Positions 16,901-25,328 of a stretch of DNA of 45,875 nucleotides are shown piece by piece. Position numbers and translations under genes: made by a program. Below the pieces are notes generated by a model that saw only the letters and a list, made by a program, of their open reading frames with translations, was not told the DNA's origin and ran no database searches. Numbering within the stretch: the first letter of the stretch is position 1; each line of letters starts with the position of its first letter. The DNA is from Prevotella sp. CAG:891. GTDB lineage: Bacteria > Bacteroidota > Bacteroidia > Bacteroidales > Bacteroidaceae. The stretch lies in NCBI GenBank assembly GCA_000437675.1, contig FR901770.1, positions 1,005 through 46,879 on the forward strand. Reading direction: 5' to 3'.

Positions 16901-17740
16901 TTAGAACAGGTAGTTGAAGCCGATGGTACCGTAAATGGGGAAGAGGTCGAAGGTAACGCTCTGGAAATCCGAGGGGAAAATGCCGTTCAAGCCCCATTGC
17001 ACATTGGCCGTGACGCTGAGGTGCTTGTAGGCCTTGAACTCACCGCCCACCTGCAAGCCCCACTGAAAGCGGCGCAAGTTGTGCGAAAAGTCGTAGGTAG
17101 CCATCGTTACTTCGGTCTTCGTGCCCGTAGGGTTCTGGTCGCGGATGTAACCATCGGAAGCCTTTCCCGTAAATTCGCCCTTCATCATCCACGAAAGGTA
17201 GGGTCCGGCAGCAATTTGCCAACGGTCGTTGAAGCTGTAAGTGGCAAGAATAGGGAAAGTCAGGTAGTTCAAGTCGACCTCCGTGTTTACCTTGCCCGTA
17301 AAGGCACCGATGATTTTGCCCGAGCCGTCCACGTTGACAGCCTCCATGTGGTAGTTTTTCACCGTAGCATCGGTTTCCATGCCCTTGTTTTCGAAGCGCA
17401 CGCCCACCATCATGCCCCAGTGTTTGCCAAACTTTTTGTGTGCATCGCCTTCAAGCTGAATGCAAAGCGTCGGGTTGTAGGAGTCGATTTTGCGGATTTC
17501 GGCCGGAATGGGCAGTGGCGCCGAACCACCGATGCTGACACCGGCACCCACACGCACGTGCCAACCCTTCAAGGCAGCTTTCAGCAAGTTGATGTCGGTA
17601 TCCTTGGCCTCGTTAGGGCCTTTGTTTTCGTCGGCTGTCAGGGTAGCGATGTCTGCACCCGTCTGTGCCGCCGTTTGAGTTTGAGCCTGGAGCGAAAAAC
17701 CAGCTCCGAGGAATGCGAGGAGTAAAAATATCTGTTTCAC
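16901..17740 (-). CDS. Outer-membrane beta-barrel protein, PorT-like
   Basis: 279 residues. Signal peptide of about 19 residues (MKQIFLLLAFLGAGFSLQA). Residues about 60-279 show alternating amphipathic strands (WHVRVGAGVSIGG, WGMMVGVRFENKGM, VDLNYLTFPILATYSF, WQIAAGPYLSWMMKG, FQWGLQVGGEF) and end in the aromatic FNYLF, typical of OMP_b-brl_2/PorT-like barrels. NYLTFPILATYSF is the usual family core. It lies between the PCMD-like lipoprotein and the calycin-like cargo, so it could be the membrane partner of this surface locus. That role is inferred from position only. Confidence 0.87.
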   Translation of the reverse strand: MKQIFLLLAFLGAGFSLQAQTQTAAQTGADIATLTADENKGPNEAKDTDINLLKAALKGWHVRVGAGVSIGGSAPLPIPAEIRKIDSYNPTLCIQLEGDAHKKFGKHWGMMVGVRFENKGMETDATVKNYHMEAVNVDGSGKIIGAFTGKVNTEVDLNYLTFPILATYSFNDRWQIAAGPYLSWMMKGEFTGKASDGYIRDQNPTGTKTEVTMATYDFSHNLRRFQWGLQVGGEFKAYKHLSVTANVQWGLNGIFPSDFQSVTFDLFPIYGTIGFNYLF

Positions 17741-17816
17741 GATGTGATGTCTGAAGATGAAAAGGAAAAAGAGTGGAGTGGACTAAACCAGCGGTGCCGG
17801 GCTTACAGAACTTGGC

Positions 17817-18989
17817 TTACTTGCCGTCTGTTTCGATTTCCCAAAGTATGCGCAATTCATCAACATAGAGTGTCGATCCGACTGCACCTTCGAAGTAAGC
17901 ACCCTGACGGCTTGATGTACAAACCACAGTAATAGCATATCCGTCGTTGCTCATGCGCTGTTTGTCAAACTGCTTGCCAGGCATCAAACGGAATGGTTCT
18001 TCGAAGTGCGTCCATTCTGCAGGTTCACCCGGGTTGTCAATGCGTGCCACCATCACGATGCGGTCAGAACTGAGCACATTGTCGCCATTGAGCGGAACGA
18101 AATTCGAGGGATCGACTTCGTAGACGACTGCATATATGTCGGCAGTGTCATGACGTTCGGGGCATACTTGCTTGTTCTTGTCGGTAAACACCTCGCCCGC
18201 TTTGTACTTGTAGTATCCCGTCAGTTTCAGCGGCTTACCGCCTACAAGTTGCAGACCGAAGCCCGTGGCCTTGAGCGGTTGGCTCATGGCAATTTTCGTG
18301 TCGAACGTACCGATAAAAAGGTTGCCGGCAGCGATGGGCATTTTCACCAAGTCGCCAAACGAACCTGTGCGGCAGGTAGTCAGTTTTACACAATTACCCT
18401 TCACGCCCATAGGGTCAGACACGGTGGGATAATCGTCGTATTTCTTACCCATACCTGTAATGGCGTAGGCACTGTTGCCCGAAGCCCAGTATGAACGGCG
18501 CGGGTTCGTTGCGTCGGTCGGGTCGATTTCGTACCATTGGTGGTAGCGGCCGGTGGCATCCAATTCAAAGTGTTCGAAACCGAGCAGTTGAGTTGTGGTA
18601 GGTGTGGTAGGATAGTTGAAAGAAACTTTATAGTCCTTATGCCATTTTCCGTCTTCGGAATGAACGGTGTAAGTTTGAGGCGAAGTAAAGTCGCGCATCA
18701 CGCCGTTAGCCTCCAATTCTTGACCATCGAGCGTCATGGTGATGCGTGCCCCATCGGTCAGCACAAAACGCGGATTTAAATGCGTCCGGTCTGCATCTCT
18801 TTTAATATTGAACGAAACGAGGTCGTTCGTTACGATGGGTTTGCCAACGATAATATCCATTTGTTGTTCAAGCCAAAGAGAATCGACAGCAATGATGTCG
18901 CATTCCGCATTGAGCGGTTCGTCTTGAATACATGAGCTGAAAGAGCTCATCACGAGCAGAACTTGAAGAAGCAGGAGTATTTTTTTCAT
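17817..18989 (-). CDS. PCMD-domain surface lipoprotein
   Basis: 390 residues from the ATG at 18989; in-frame sequence upstream to 19100 is leader DNA. Signal peptide with lipobox (SFSSC), Cys20 lipidated. Residues about 30-140 look like an Ig-like domain (FNIKRDADRTHLNPRFVLTDG, YTVHSEDGKWHKDYKVSF). Residues about 150-390 match the PCMD pattern: GFEHFELD, YHQWYEID, YWASGNSAYAITG, CVKLTTCRTG, GNLFIGTFDTKIA, KLTGYYKYKAGE and the closing VGSTLYVDELRILWE. Proteins of this family are surface-exposed and often near glycan-use genes. It is the first gene of the locus, behind a TAACTTTG box. Confidence 0.87.
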   Translation of the reverse strand: MKKILLLLQVLLVMSSFSSCIQDEPLNAECDIIAVDSLWLEQQMDIIVGKPIVTNDLVSFNIKRDADRTHLNPRFVLTDGARITMTLDGQELEANGVMRDFTSPQTYTVHSEDGKWHKDYKVSFNYPTTPTTTQLLGFEHFELDATGRYHQWYEIDPTDATNPRRSYWASGNSAYAITGMGKKYDDYPTVSDPMGVKGNCVKLTTCRTGSFGDLVKMPIAAGNLFIGTFDTKIAMSQPLKATGFGLQLVGGKPLKLTGYYKYKAGEVFTDKNKQVCPERHDTADIYAVVYEVDPSNFVPLNGDNVLSSDRIVMVARIDNPGEPAEWTHFEEPFRLMPGKQFDKQRMSNDGYAITVVCTSSRQGAYFEGAVGSTLYVDELRILWEIETDGK

Positions 18990-19117
18990 TTGTAATTTAG
19001 TATAGTGCCTGCCTGAATTTTTTTGCTTCAGGTTGCATAATTCGAGTTGTCTGTAGAACGTATTTTTTGGATTCGGCGGCGATGGACCGTTAATGCCCAA
19101 TCTGACAAAATCCGGTG

Positions 19118-19125
19118 CAAAGTTA
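19118..19125 (-). promoter_or_regulatory. Candidate -7 box of the PCMD/calycin locus
   Basis: TAACTTTG on the minus strand is an exact TAnnTTTG match. ATTG lies 16 nt upstream (short spacing). The leader would be about 125 nt. Confidence 0.45.
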
Positions 19126-19623
19126 AGAAAAATATTTTGCTCAATCGGGTTTTCTTATTTTAGCCCTTTAAATTTACCACAAAAATGGTAGATTACCGAT
19201 TTTAAAAAGGTAAAACTGCTCATTATCAATGGTTTCAAATTTAGGCTTATTTCTGCGTAAAATCACATTTTTTGCCACTAATAATTGCCTGTTTCCGCCT
19301 TTTCCCCGCTTTTTTTCCTGCCTTCTTCACCTCATGAAGCCCCGTTTACTTGGTTTCTTGTCAGGAAAAATGGTTTTGAATTGAGCAAATACGGGGTAGT
19401 AAATGGGTGCCGACGGACGGCATATTCCGGTTTTTGGGCCGTGTGAATAACCGCCTGTCCATGGTTCGCCCATTCACATGATTTCTTCATGCAGCTGCCT
19501 ATTGGCCTGTGCTGCGAATGTTAAACCGTGAGGTCTTGCGTGTGTGAATTTACATTTAATGCTATTCTCTTTTTTTTAGGCCTTTGTCGTTGTTAGAGTT
19601 ACGCAACGGGCTATTCCTTTCAT

Positions 19624-19731
19624 TTACTCCGCGCTTGTCCGAATTAGTTCCGCGCTCGTGGAAATTAGTTCCGCGCTTGTCTGAATTAGTTCCGAGCTTG
19701 TTGAAATTAGTTCCAAGCTTGTTTTACGCAT
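19624..19731 (-). CDS. Heptapeptide-repeat mini-ORF (35 aa) within a 21-bp tandem repeat
   Basis: ATG at 19731, TAA at 19624-19626. After MRKTS the chain is built of a heptad E-L-I-x-T-S-A repeated, with x = Ser, Gln or Arg and occasional Ser/Leu for Ala. The period is 21 bp, so every unit keeps the frame. The pattern (two aliphatic residues every seven) could form an amphipathic helix or coiled coil. There is no recognisable promoter or signal peptide. It may be a real microprotein, or a minisatellite that happens to stay open on this strand. Confidence 0.35.
   Translation of the reverse strand: MRKTSLELISTSSELIQTSAELISTSAELIRTSAE
19627..19725. repeat. 21-bp tandem repeat, about five copies
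   Basis: Units start at 19627, 19648, 19669, 19690 and a partial one at 19711. The shared part is TTCCGCGCTTGT, three variable bases, then AATTAG. No spacers, so it is not a CRISPR array. Confidence 0.9.
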
Positions 19732-19923
19732 CTCGGAACTGCTGATAATCAGCGTTTTCATAAGAACCACAGCATCGGTTTACCGTTTACAGGTTTCGTG
19801 CTCACAAAACGCGCTGCAACTCATTATTCGATTTTACTTTATTAGGACTATTGTTAAAACCGACGCATGCTCGCGCGCGTTTGAATAGCCCACTGGCGGA
19901 ATATCGGGCATCACATTGTATGT

Positions 19924-19970
19924 TCAAAAAAAAATTCCCACTTCACGAAAATAATCGTGAGTGGGAATTT
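19924..19970 (-). terminator. Rho-independent terminator of secDF
   Basis: AAATTCCCACTTCACGA at 19932-19948 pairs with TCGTGAGTGGGAATTT at 19955-19970 (one bulge). On the minus strand a run of nine T follows. It lies about 140 nt after the secDF stop. Confidence 0.85.
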
Positions 19971-20111
19971 GTAATATAACGATGTATAAAGCTCGTAGGG
20001 TAGAGTTACGAAGTACACAAGGTAAAAGGGCTAAGGGCTCATTGCGCAGCTTACAGCGGCGTGTAACAAGCCGTAGGGCCATTCTTCGTGAACTCTGATA
20101 GGCGCCTGAAA

Positions 20112-23105
20112 TTAGGCATTAACCACTTCAGCTTCGGTTTCGGTGAGTTTACGCTTCGAGGTGCGACCCAAGGTGCGGAATGCGATGGGAGCAGCCAAGA
20201 AGATTGATGAAAGCGTACCGAAGACGACACCCAGAATCATGGCGAAGGCAAACGAACGGATGCTGTCGCCACCGAGGAAGAAGATACAGAGAAGAACCAA
20301 AAGCGTGGTGGCTGAGGTCATCACCGTACGGGTAAGGGTGCTGTTCAATGATTCGTTGAACAAACGGAAGTAGTCGCGGTTGGGATAGAGCTGGAGGTTC
20401 TCGCGCATACGGTCGAACACAACCACCTTATCGTTGATAGAGTAACCGATAGCCGTCAGCACTGCACCGATGAAGGTTTGGTCTACTTCGAGCGAGAAGG
20501 GAACCCAACCCCAGCAGATAGAGTACATACCGAGGATGAACAGCGTATCGAATACCAATGCAAGCGTAGAACCAACTGAGAAGGCTACGTTGCGGAAACG
20601 CACGAGGATGTAGATGAAGATGGCAGCCAGCGAAAGCAATACCGAAATGATGGCGCTCTTGGCCATTTCAGATGCTACCGAAGGACCTACCTTCTGAGCC
20701 GAGATGATTGAACCACCGGCGTGGTTGTCGCGGTCGATAAACGTTGCGTAGTCGGCCTTGATGAGCTTGGCTTCGTGCAGGGCATCGAAGATAAAGCGTT
20801 CAACCTCCTGGTCGATGTTTTCTGCATCTTCGTTGATACGGTAGTTCGTGGTCAGACGAACAGCCTCGTTGCTCGTGGTGGTAATGGCGATGGCCGATAC
20901 CGTGGCGTTGGGATCCTTGGCATTGACCTTGGCAGCTACCGCTTTGCGAACCTGTTCGGGCGTTACACCCTTCTGTTCGAACTCGATGACGTAGTTGCGA
21001 CCACCGGTAAAGTCGATACCCTTAGAAAGTCCGCGGGTAGAGAGGAAACCGATTGAAACCACAGCACCAATCAAGAAGATGGTTACAGAAGCCTTGGCCT
21101 TGCCCATGAAGTTGACCTTCGTGTTGGCCAGGAAGTTGCGGCTGATGCCGGTAACGAAAGTAAGGTTGAGCCACTTGTCCTTGTTGAGGAAGTGTTCGTA
21201 AACCATACGGGTAATCCATACTGCGGTAAAGAACGAAGCACAGATACCGATACCGAGCGTCATGGCAAAACCGCGAATCGGTCCGGTACCGAAGTTGTAG
21301 AGGATGATGGCGGTGATGATAGAAGTGAGGTTCGAGTCGAAGATGGCCGAGAAGGCATTGCCGTAACCATCGGCAAGGGCAGCCTTGAGGTTCTTACCGG
21401 CGCGAAGTTCCTCCTTCGTACGTTCGTAGATAAGCACGTTGGCGTCGACAGCCATACCGAGCGAGAGCACCATACCGGCAATACCGCTCATGGTCAGGGC
21501 AGCCTGGAATGAAACCAGCACACCAAACATGAAGAAGAAGTTGAGCAAGAGGGCTACGTTGGCCACCATACCGGGGATGACGCCGTAGAACACGCACATG
21601 AAAACCATGAGGAGTACGAAGGCAACAACGCAAGCCGTGAAACCAGCTTCGATTGAAGCAACACCGAGGCTCGGGCCGACGGTTTCTTCCTGCACGATGT
21701 TCGTGGGAGCAGGCATCTTACCGCTCTTGAGCACGTTGGCCAAGTCGCGGGTGTCGTCGGTGGTGAAGTGACCAGAAATCTGTGAAACACCACCATTGAT
21801 TTCGCTCTGGATAACCGGCGCGCTGTATACATAGCCGTCGAGTACGATGGCTACGCAACGTTTCAGGTTTTTGCGCGTGATGGCAGCCCATTCACGACCG
21901 CCGTTGGTGGTCATGGTCATCGAAACGATGGGGTTGTGCTGCTGGTCGAATTCGTCAGAAGCCGTGGCAATGACGTCGCCCTGCAGAGCCGGCTGACCAG
22001 ATACTTTGCGGAGTGCATAGAGTTCGAATACGTTGCCCTTCATGCCGGCAGCAGCTTTCACGCCCCAAGCCAACTGCAAATCGTTGGGCAGGGTGGCTTT
22101 AGCCGCGTCGCTGTTGATCATGGCATTGATGGCAGCGGTGTCGGCAGCAAGTGCATAACCTACTACGCAACCATCGCTCGACATGCCCTGAATCTGAGCC
22201 AGTTTGGCAAAGAGAGGATGCTGCTGTGCAGCCTTGTCGGCAGCAGCTTTTTCGGCAGCCTTGGTACTGTCGGCAGCAGCCACAGCCTTGGTGGTGTCGG
22301 CCACAGCGGCAGAATCAGAAGCTACAGCGCCTTCGCCCTTAGCCAAACGGCTGTCGAGCGACTGCAAAGCGGTATAAATTTCAGACAGTTTGTAAGTTTC
22401 CCAGAATTCGAGGTTGGCTGAACCCTGAAGGAGCTTACGCACACGTTCGGGTTCCTTGATACCCGGCATTTCGACCATGATTTGACCAATCTGGCCTTTA
22501 CCCGTGAGGATTTGAATGTTGGGCTGAGCCACACCGAAGCGGTCGATACGTGAACGTACCACCTTTTCAGAGTTCTGAACGGCAGCTTTTACTTCTTCGT
22601 CGAGCACCTTTTTCACATCGGCATCGGTCGACGAGTAAGTGATGTTCATTTCCTTGAGTTTCGAGGCGAAGATGCCACCCATTTTGTTCTTGCCGTTCTG
22701 GGCACTGTAAGCGTTGACGAAAGCCTCGACAAAGTCGACATTGCCTTCTTTGGCTTCTTTACGAGCCGTGTCGTACGCTTTCTTAAACTTGGGGTCGTTA
22801 GCGCTTTCGCCAGCCAGGTTCTTCACCACGTCGGGCACGCTCACCTCAAGCACTACGTTCATACCGCCCTTCAGGTCAAGACCCAGGCCGATTTGCAGTT
22901 CCTCACACTCCTTGAGCGTTTTCCAGTTCAGGTAAACCTTTTCATTGCGCATGGAGTCAAGGTAAGCCGCACCGTCTTTGCCTTGTGCCGTCAGCTGTTC
23001 GGCCTTGCTCACGTACTTGTTCGTAACGAACGAGAAGGACAAATAGAAGAGGCAAATCAAAGTCAGCAGCACTGCAAGTACTTTAACAAATCCTTTGTTT
23101 TGCAT
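20112..23105 (-). CDS. secDF: Fused protein translocase subunit SecDF
   Basis: 997 residues, the size of the Bacteroidota SecD-SecF fusion. It uses the proton-motive force to help pull proteins through SecYEG. An N-terminal membrane helix (FVKVLAVLLTLICLFYLSF) is followed by the SecD motif GLGLDLKGGMNVVLEV, a large periplasmic part with VVRSRIDRFGVAQPNIQ and an Ala/Lys-rich insertion (about 255-300), then six helices with GMAVDANVLIYER. The SecF half begins near residue 650 with RGLSKGIDFTGGRNYVIEF and has GYSINDKVVVFDRMREN. A TATATTTG box lies upstream. Given the number of exported proteins nearby, a heavy secretion load fits. Confidence 0.97.
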   Translation of the reverse strand: MQNKGFVKVLAVLLTLICLFYLSFSFVTNKYVSKAEQLTAQGKDGAAYLDSMRNEKVYLNWKTLKECEELQIGLGLDLKGGMNVVLEVSVPDVVKNLAGESANDPKFKKAYDTARKEAKEGNVDFVEAFVNAYSAQNGKNKMGGIFASKLKEMNITYSSTDADVKKVLDEEVKAAVQNSEKVVRSRIDRFGVAQPNIQILTGKGQIGQIMVEMPGIKEPERVRKLLQGSANLEFWETYKLSEIYTALQSLDSRLAKGEGAVASDSAAVADTTKAVAAADSTKAAEKAAADKAAQQHPLFAKLAQIQGMSSDGCVVGYALAADTAAINAMINSDAAKATLPNDLQLAWGVKAAAGMKGNVFELYALRKVSGQPALQGDVIATASDEFDQQHNPIVSMTMTTNGGREWAAITRKNLKRCVAIVLDGYVYSAPVIQSEINGGVSQISGHFTTDDTRDLANVLKSGKMPAPTNIVQEETVGPSLGVASIEAGFTACVVAFVLLMVFMCVFYGVIPGMVANVALLLNFFFMFGVLVSFQAALTMSGIAGMVLSLGMAVDANVLIYERTKEELRAGKNLKAALADGYGNAFSAIFDSNLTSIITAIILYNFGTGPIRGFAMTLGIGICASFFTAVWITRMVYEHFLNKDKWLNLTFVTGISRNFLANTKVNFMGKAKASVTIFLIGAVVSIGFLSTRGLSKGIDFTGGRNYVIEFEQKGVTPEQVRKAVAAKVNAKDPNATVSAIAITTTSNEAVRLTTNYRINEDAENIDQEVERFIFDALHEAKLIKADYATFIDRDNHAGGSIISAQKVGPSVASEMAKSAIISVLLSLAAIFIYILVRFRNVAFSVGSTLALVFDTLFILGMYSICWGWVPFSLEVDQTFIGAVLTAIGYSINDKVVVFDRMRENLQLYPNRDYFRLFNESLNSTLTRTVMTSATTLLVLLCIFFLGGDSIRSFAFAMILGVVFGTLSSIFLAAPIAFRTLGRTSKRKLTETEAEVVNA

Positions 23106-23202
23106 TGTGTGATTTTGTGATTATTGTTTGTTTTGATATTGTTTTTCTGTTTCTTTGCGGCAACAAGGCATGAAAAAAAGCCTAATTCCGCCTTTGAACG
23201 TG

Positions 23203-23231
23203 CAAATATACTCCATTTTTTTTGAAACAAT
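23203..23231 (-). promoter_or_regulatory. Candidate promoter of secDF
   Basis: TATATTTG (complement of 23203-23210) matches TAnnTTTG; ATTG lies 17 nt upstream. The leader would be about 90 nt. Confidence 0.5.
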
Positions 23232-23442
23232 GCTTTTTTATTGTCAATTTGTGCTTGATGCTTTTCATCCGAAGTTAAAAGGCATCAGTTTCAGCATGTT
23301 CTGTGGCGTTGTGTGCCATTTATGAGGTGGAAACCGGGGGTGGCGTGCGGTGCAGCAACGGTTTGCCGCAGGAGGATGCGGTTGCGGAGTTGGTGCGAAG
23401 CGTAAAAAACGCGTTTCATTTTGCCCGTTTCTGTCGCACAGC

Positions 23443-23474
23443 GTTGGAAGTTCCGCTAATTATCCGTAAGTTTG
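23443..23474 (+). promoter_or_regulatory. Promoter abutting the sialate esterase start, possibly leaderless
   Basis: GTTG at 23443-23446, 20-nt spacer, TAAGTTTG at 23467-23474. The -7 box ends only 4 nt before the ATG at 23479, so transcription would begin at or within a few bases of the start codon. Confidence 0.55.
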
Positions 23475-23478
23475 CCGC

Positions 23479-25017
23479 ATGAAACGTTTATTTTTTCTTT
23501 CAGCGCTCTGCGCATTGCTTGCAGGCAACGCATGGAGCCAACAGTTACGGCTGCCCGCCACATTTGGCAACCAGATGGTGATGCAGCGCGAAATGCCCTT
23601 CGCCGTGAAAGGTAAGGCCGCAGCCGGTGCAGCAGTCGAAGTGACGCTTAGCCCCCTTGCAGGTGATGCGCAAACTGCGCGTGAAAAACTCCCCGGCACT
23701 GTGCGTGTGAATGCCGGAACCGACGGTCGCTTTCAGGCCATGCTGCCGGCTATGCAGGCCGGAGGTCCTTATACGCTGAGCGTGCGCTCGGGAAAGGAGG
23801 AACTGAAATTCGACTCGGTGTATGTGGGCGAAGTGTGGATTTGCTCCGGACAATCGAACATGGAAATGCGTCTGCGCGAAATAAGCACAGCCAAGCGCGA
23901 TTTGGCCATGGCCGACACGTTGCAGCGCGTACACCTATATAATATGGAAAGTACCTGTCCGCTGTATGCGCAGGTGTGGACCGAAGAACAAATAGCCACT
24001 GCCGACCGCGGCGGCTTTATCAAGCCAGCACGCTGGGTGCGCTGCTCGGCTGCCCATGCACGCAATTTTTCGGCCATCGGTTTCCATTTTGCCCGCGTTT
24101 TGGCCGACAGCCTGAAATGCCATGTGGGCATTGTGTCGAACGCTGTGGGCGGATCGACCACTGAGGGCTGGATAGACAGTACGACACTGGCTGCTCGCGT
24201 GCCCGAAATTTTGCAGGGCTGCTGGCTCGACAACCCCAACATCATGGGTTGGGCACGCAACCGCGCCAAATTCAACTTGAAAAATACCAATCCTGCCGAA
24301 CATGCCCATCCCTATGCCCCCGGCTACCTGTTTCGCGCAGCCATCCGTCCGCTCGAAGGTTACCCCGTGAAGGGTGTGCTGTGGTATCAGGGCGAATCGA
24401 ATGCCGAATTGGTGAGCATGCACGAACGTTTGTTCCGCACCTTGCAGGAATCGTGGCGTAAGGAGTGGAACCGGAACGATTTGCCTTTTTACTTCGTGCA
24501 GCTTTCGAGCATTTCGACCCGTCCCACCTGGCCCGCTTTCCGCAATAGTCAGCGCATACTGGCCGACAGCCTGCCGCACACTTACATGACGGTGTCGAGC
24601 GATGTGGGCGATTCGCTCGATGTGCATCCGCGCAACAAGCGCATCGTGGCACAGCGTTTGGCAGCTTCGGCATTGCACCATGCCTACGGCTACAGCCAGG
24701 TGGTGCCCAACGGACCGCGCCCGCTGAAGGCAGTCAGCTCGAAGCCCGGCATGGTAACGGTGTACTTTGACACGGCCGAGGGACTTCGCTGGTTACGCGG
24801 AGATGTGCTGAAACACTTTGAACTGGGTGGCAAAACAGGTTTGTATGTGTCTGCTTCGAAGGTGCTGGTTCAGGGAAACACGGTGCAGGTGTTTGCATCG
24901 CGTATGTCGCACCCCACGAAGGTGCGCTTTGCGTGGAAGCCTTTTACGCGTGCTGCGCTGGTGAACCGCGCCGGTATGCCTTGTTCGACTTTCGAGCTTG
25001 AGGTGAAGGCTGAATAG
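23479..25017 (+). CDS. Sialate O-acetylesterase (SGNH-type), exported
   Basis: 512 residues. Signal peptide of about 20 residues (MKRLFFLSALCALLAGNAWS). It would remove O-acetyl groups from sialic acids or other acetylated glycans in the periplasm or outside. Residues about 22-115 are a beta-rich N-terminal domain (LRLPATFGNQMVMQREMPF, then FDSVYVGEVW). The SGNH block I is ICSGQSNMEM with Ser126 as nucleophile; GVLWYQGESNA is the block III signature; SLDVHPRNK supplies the catalytic Asp/His near residue 380. It stands alone between secDF and mdh. The start is fixed by the signal peptide and lies right at a promoter. Confidence 0.92.
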   Translation: MKRLFFLSALCALLAGNAWSQQLRLPATFGNQMVMQREMPFAVKGKAAAGAAVEVTLSPLAGDAQTAREKLPGTVRVNAGTDGRFQAMLPAMQAGGPYTLSVRSGKEELKFDSVYVGEVWICSGQSNMEMRLREISTAKRDLAMADTLQRVHLYNMESTCPLYAQVWTEEQIATADRGGFIKPARWVRCSAAHARNFSAIGFHFARVLADSLKCHVGIVSNAVGGSTTEGWIDSTTLAARVPEILQGCWLDNPNIMGWARNRAKFNLKNTNPAEHAHPYAPGYLFRAAIRPLEGYPVKGVLWYQGESNAELVSMHERLFRTLQESWRKEWNRNDLPFYFVQLSSISTRPTWPAFRNSQRILADSLPHTYMTVSSDVGDSLDVHPRNKRIVAQRLAASALHHAYGYSQVVPNGPRPLKAVSSKPGMVTVYFDTAEGLRWLRGDVLKHFELGGKTGLYVSASKVLVQGNTVQVFASRMSHPTKVRFAWKPFTRAALVNRAGMPCSTFELEVKAE

Positions 25018-25328
25018 GCTGCGACGCGGCCTTGTCGGGGGAGTTTGAAGCGGTGTCATCAAAATTTCATCTGCGCTGCTACCGTGCGTAAGAAACTGAA
25101 AAACAAGGGCGACCCGAATTGAAACTGTTCTGAAGTTACTATCCTTGGCACAAGCTAACGAAATTTAATGCCTCGGCAAGGCATAAAAAGCCAAAGGATT
25201 TTGTAAATTTGCTTGCGCAAACCAGTTATGCCGCGTACGCCTTTTCCGAAAGGCACGACACGAGGCAAAACGGAAGGTTGAACCTGATAAAAAATAACCC
25301 TAAAATACGTTTTTTTAAATTTTCAATT
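25018..25328. other. Intergenic region before mdh
   Basis: 311 bp; no gene. Holds a TAAATTTG box at 25204-25211 for mdh and a weaker TATCCTTG at 25140-25147. Confidence 0.6.
25204..25211 (+). promoter_or_regulatory. Candidate -7 box of mdh
   Basis: TAAATTTG, an exact TAnnTTTG match about 118 nt upstream of the ATG. No good TTTG at the usual distance. Confidence 0.45.

Larger units (their letters stand above)
18990..20111. other. Gene-poor region between the surface locus and secDF
   Basis: About 1.1 kb with no conventional gene. It holds the promoter box for the PCMD lipoprotein gene (19118-19125), a loose inverted repeat (TGTGAAT 19442-19448 / ATTCACA 19472-19478), a 21-bp tandem repeat with a minus-strand mini-ORF (19624-19731), and the secDF terminator (19924-19970). 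Confidence 0.7.
23106..23478. other. Divergent intergenic region, secDF / sialate esterase
   Basis: 373 bp with no gene; holds the two divergent promoter candidates at 23203-23231 (minus) and 23443-23474 (plus). Confidence 0.7.

Noticed and set aside
19627..19725. CRISPR array
   Set aside because: The 21-bp units are directly adjacent, with no spacers.
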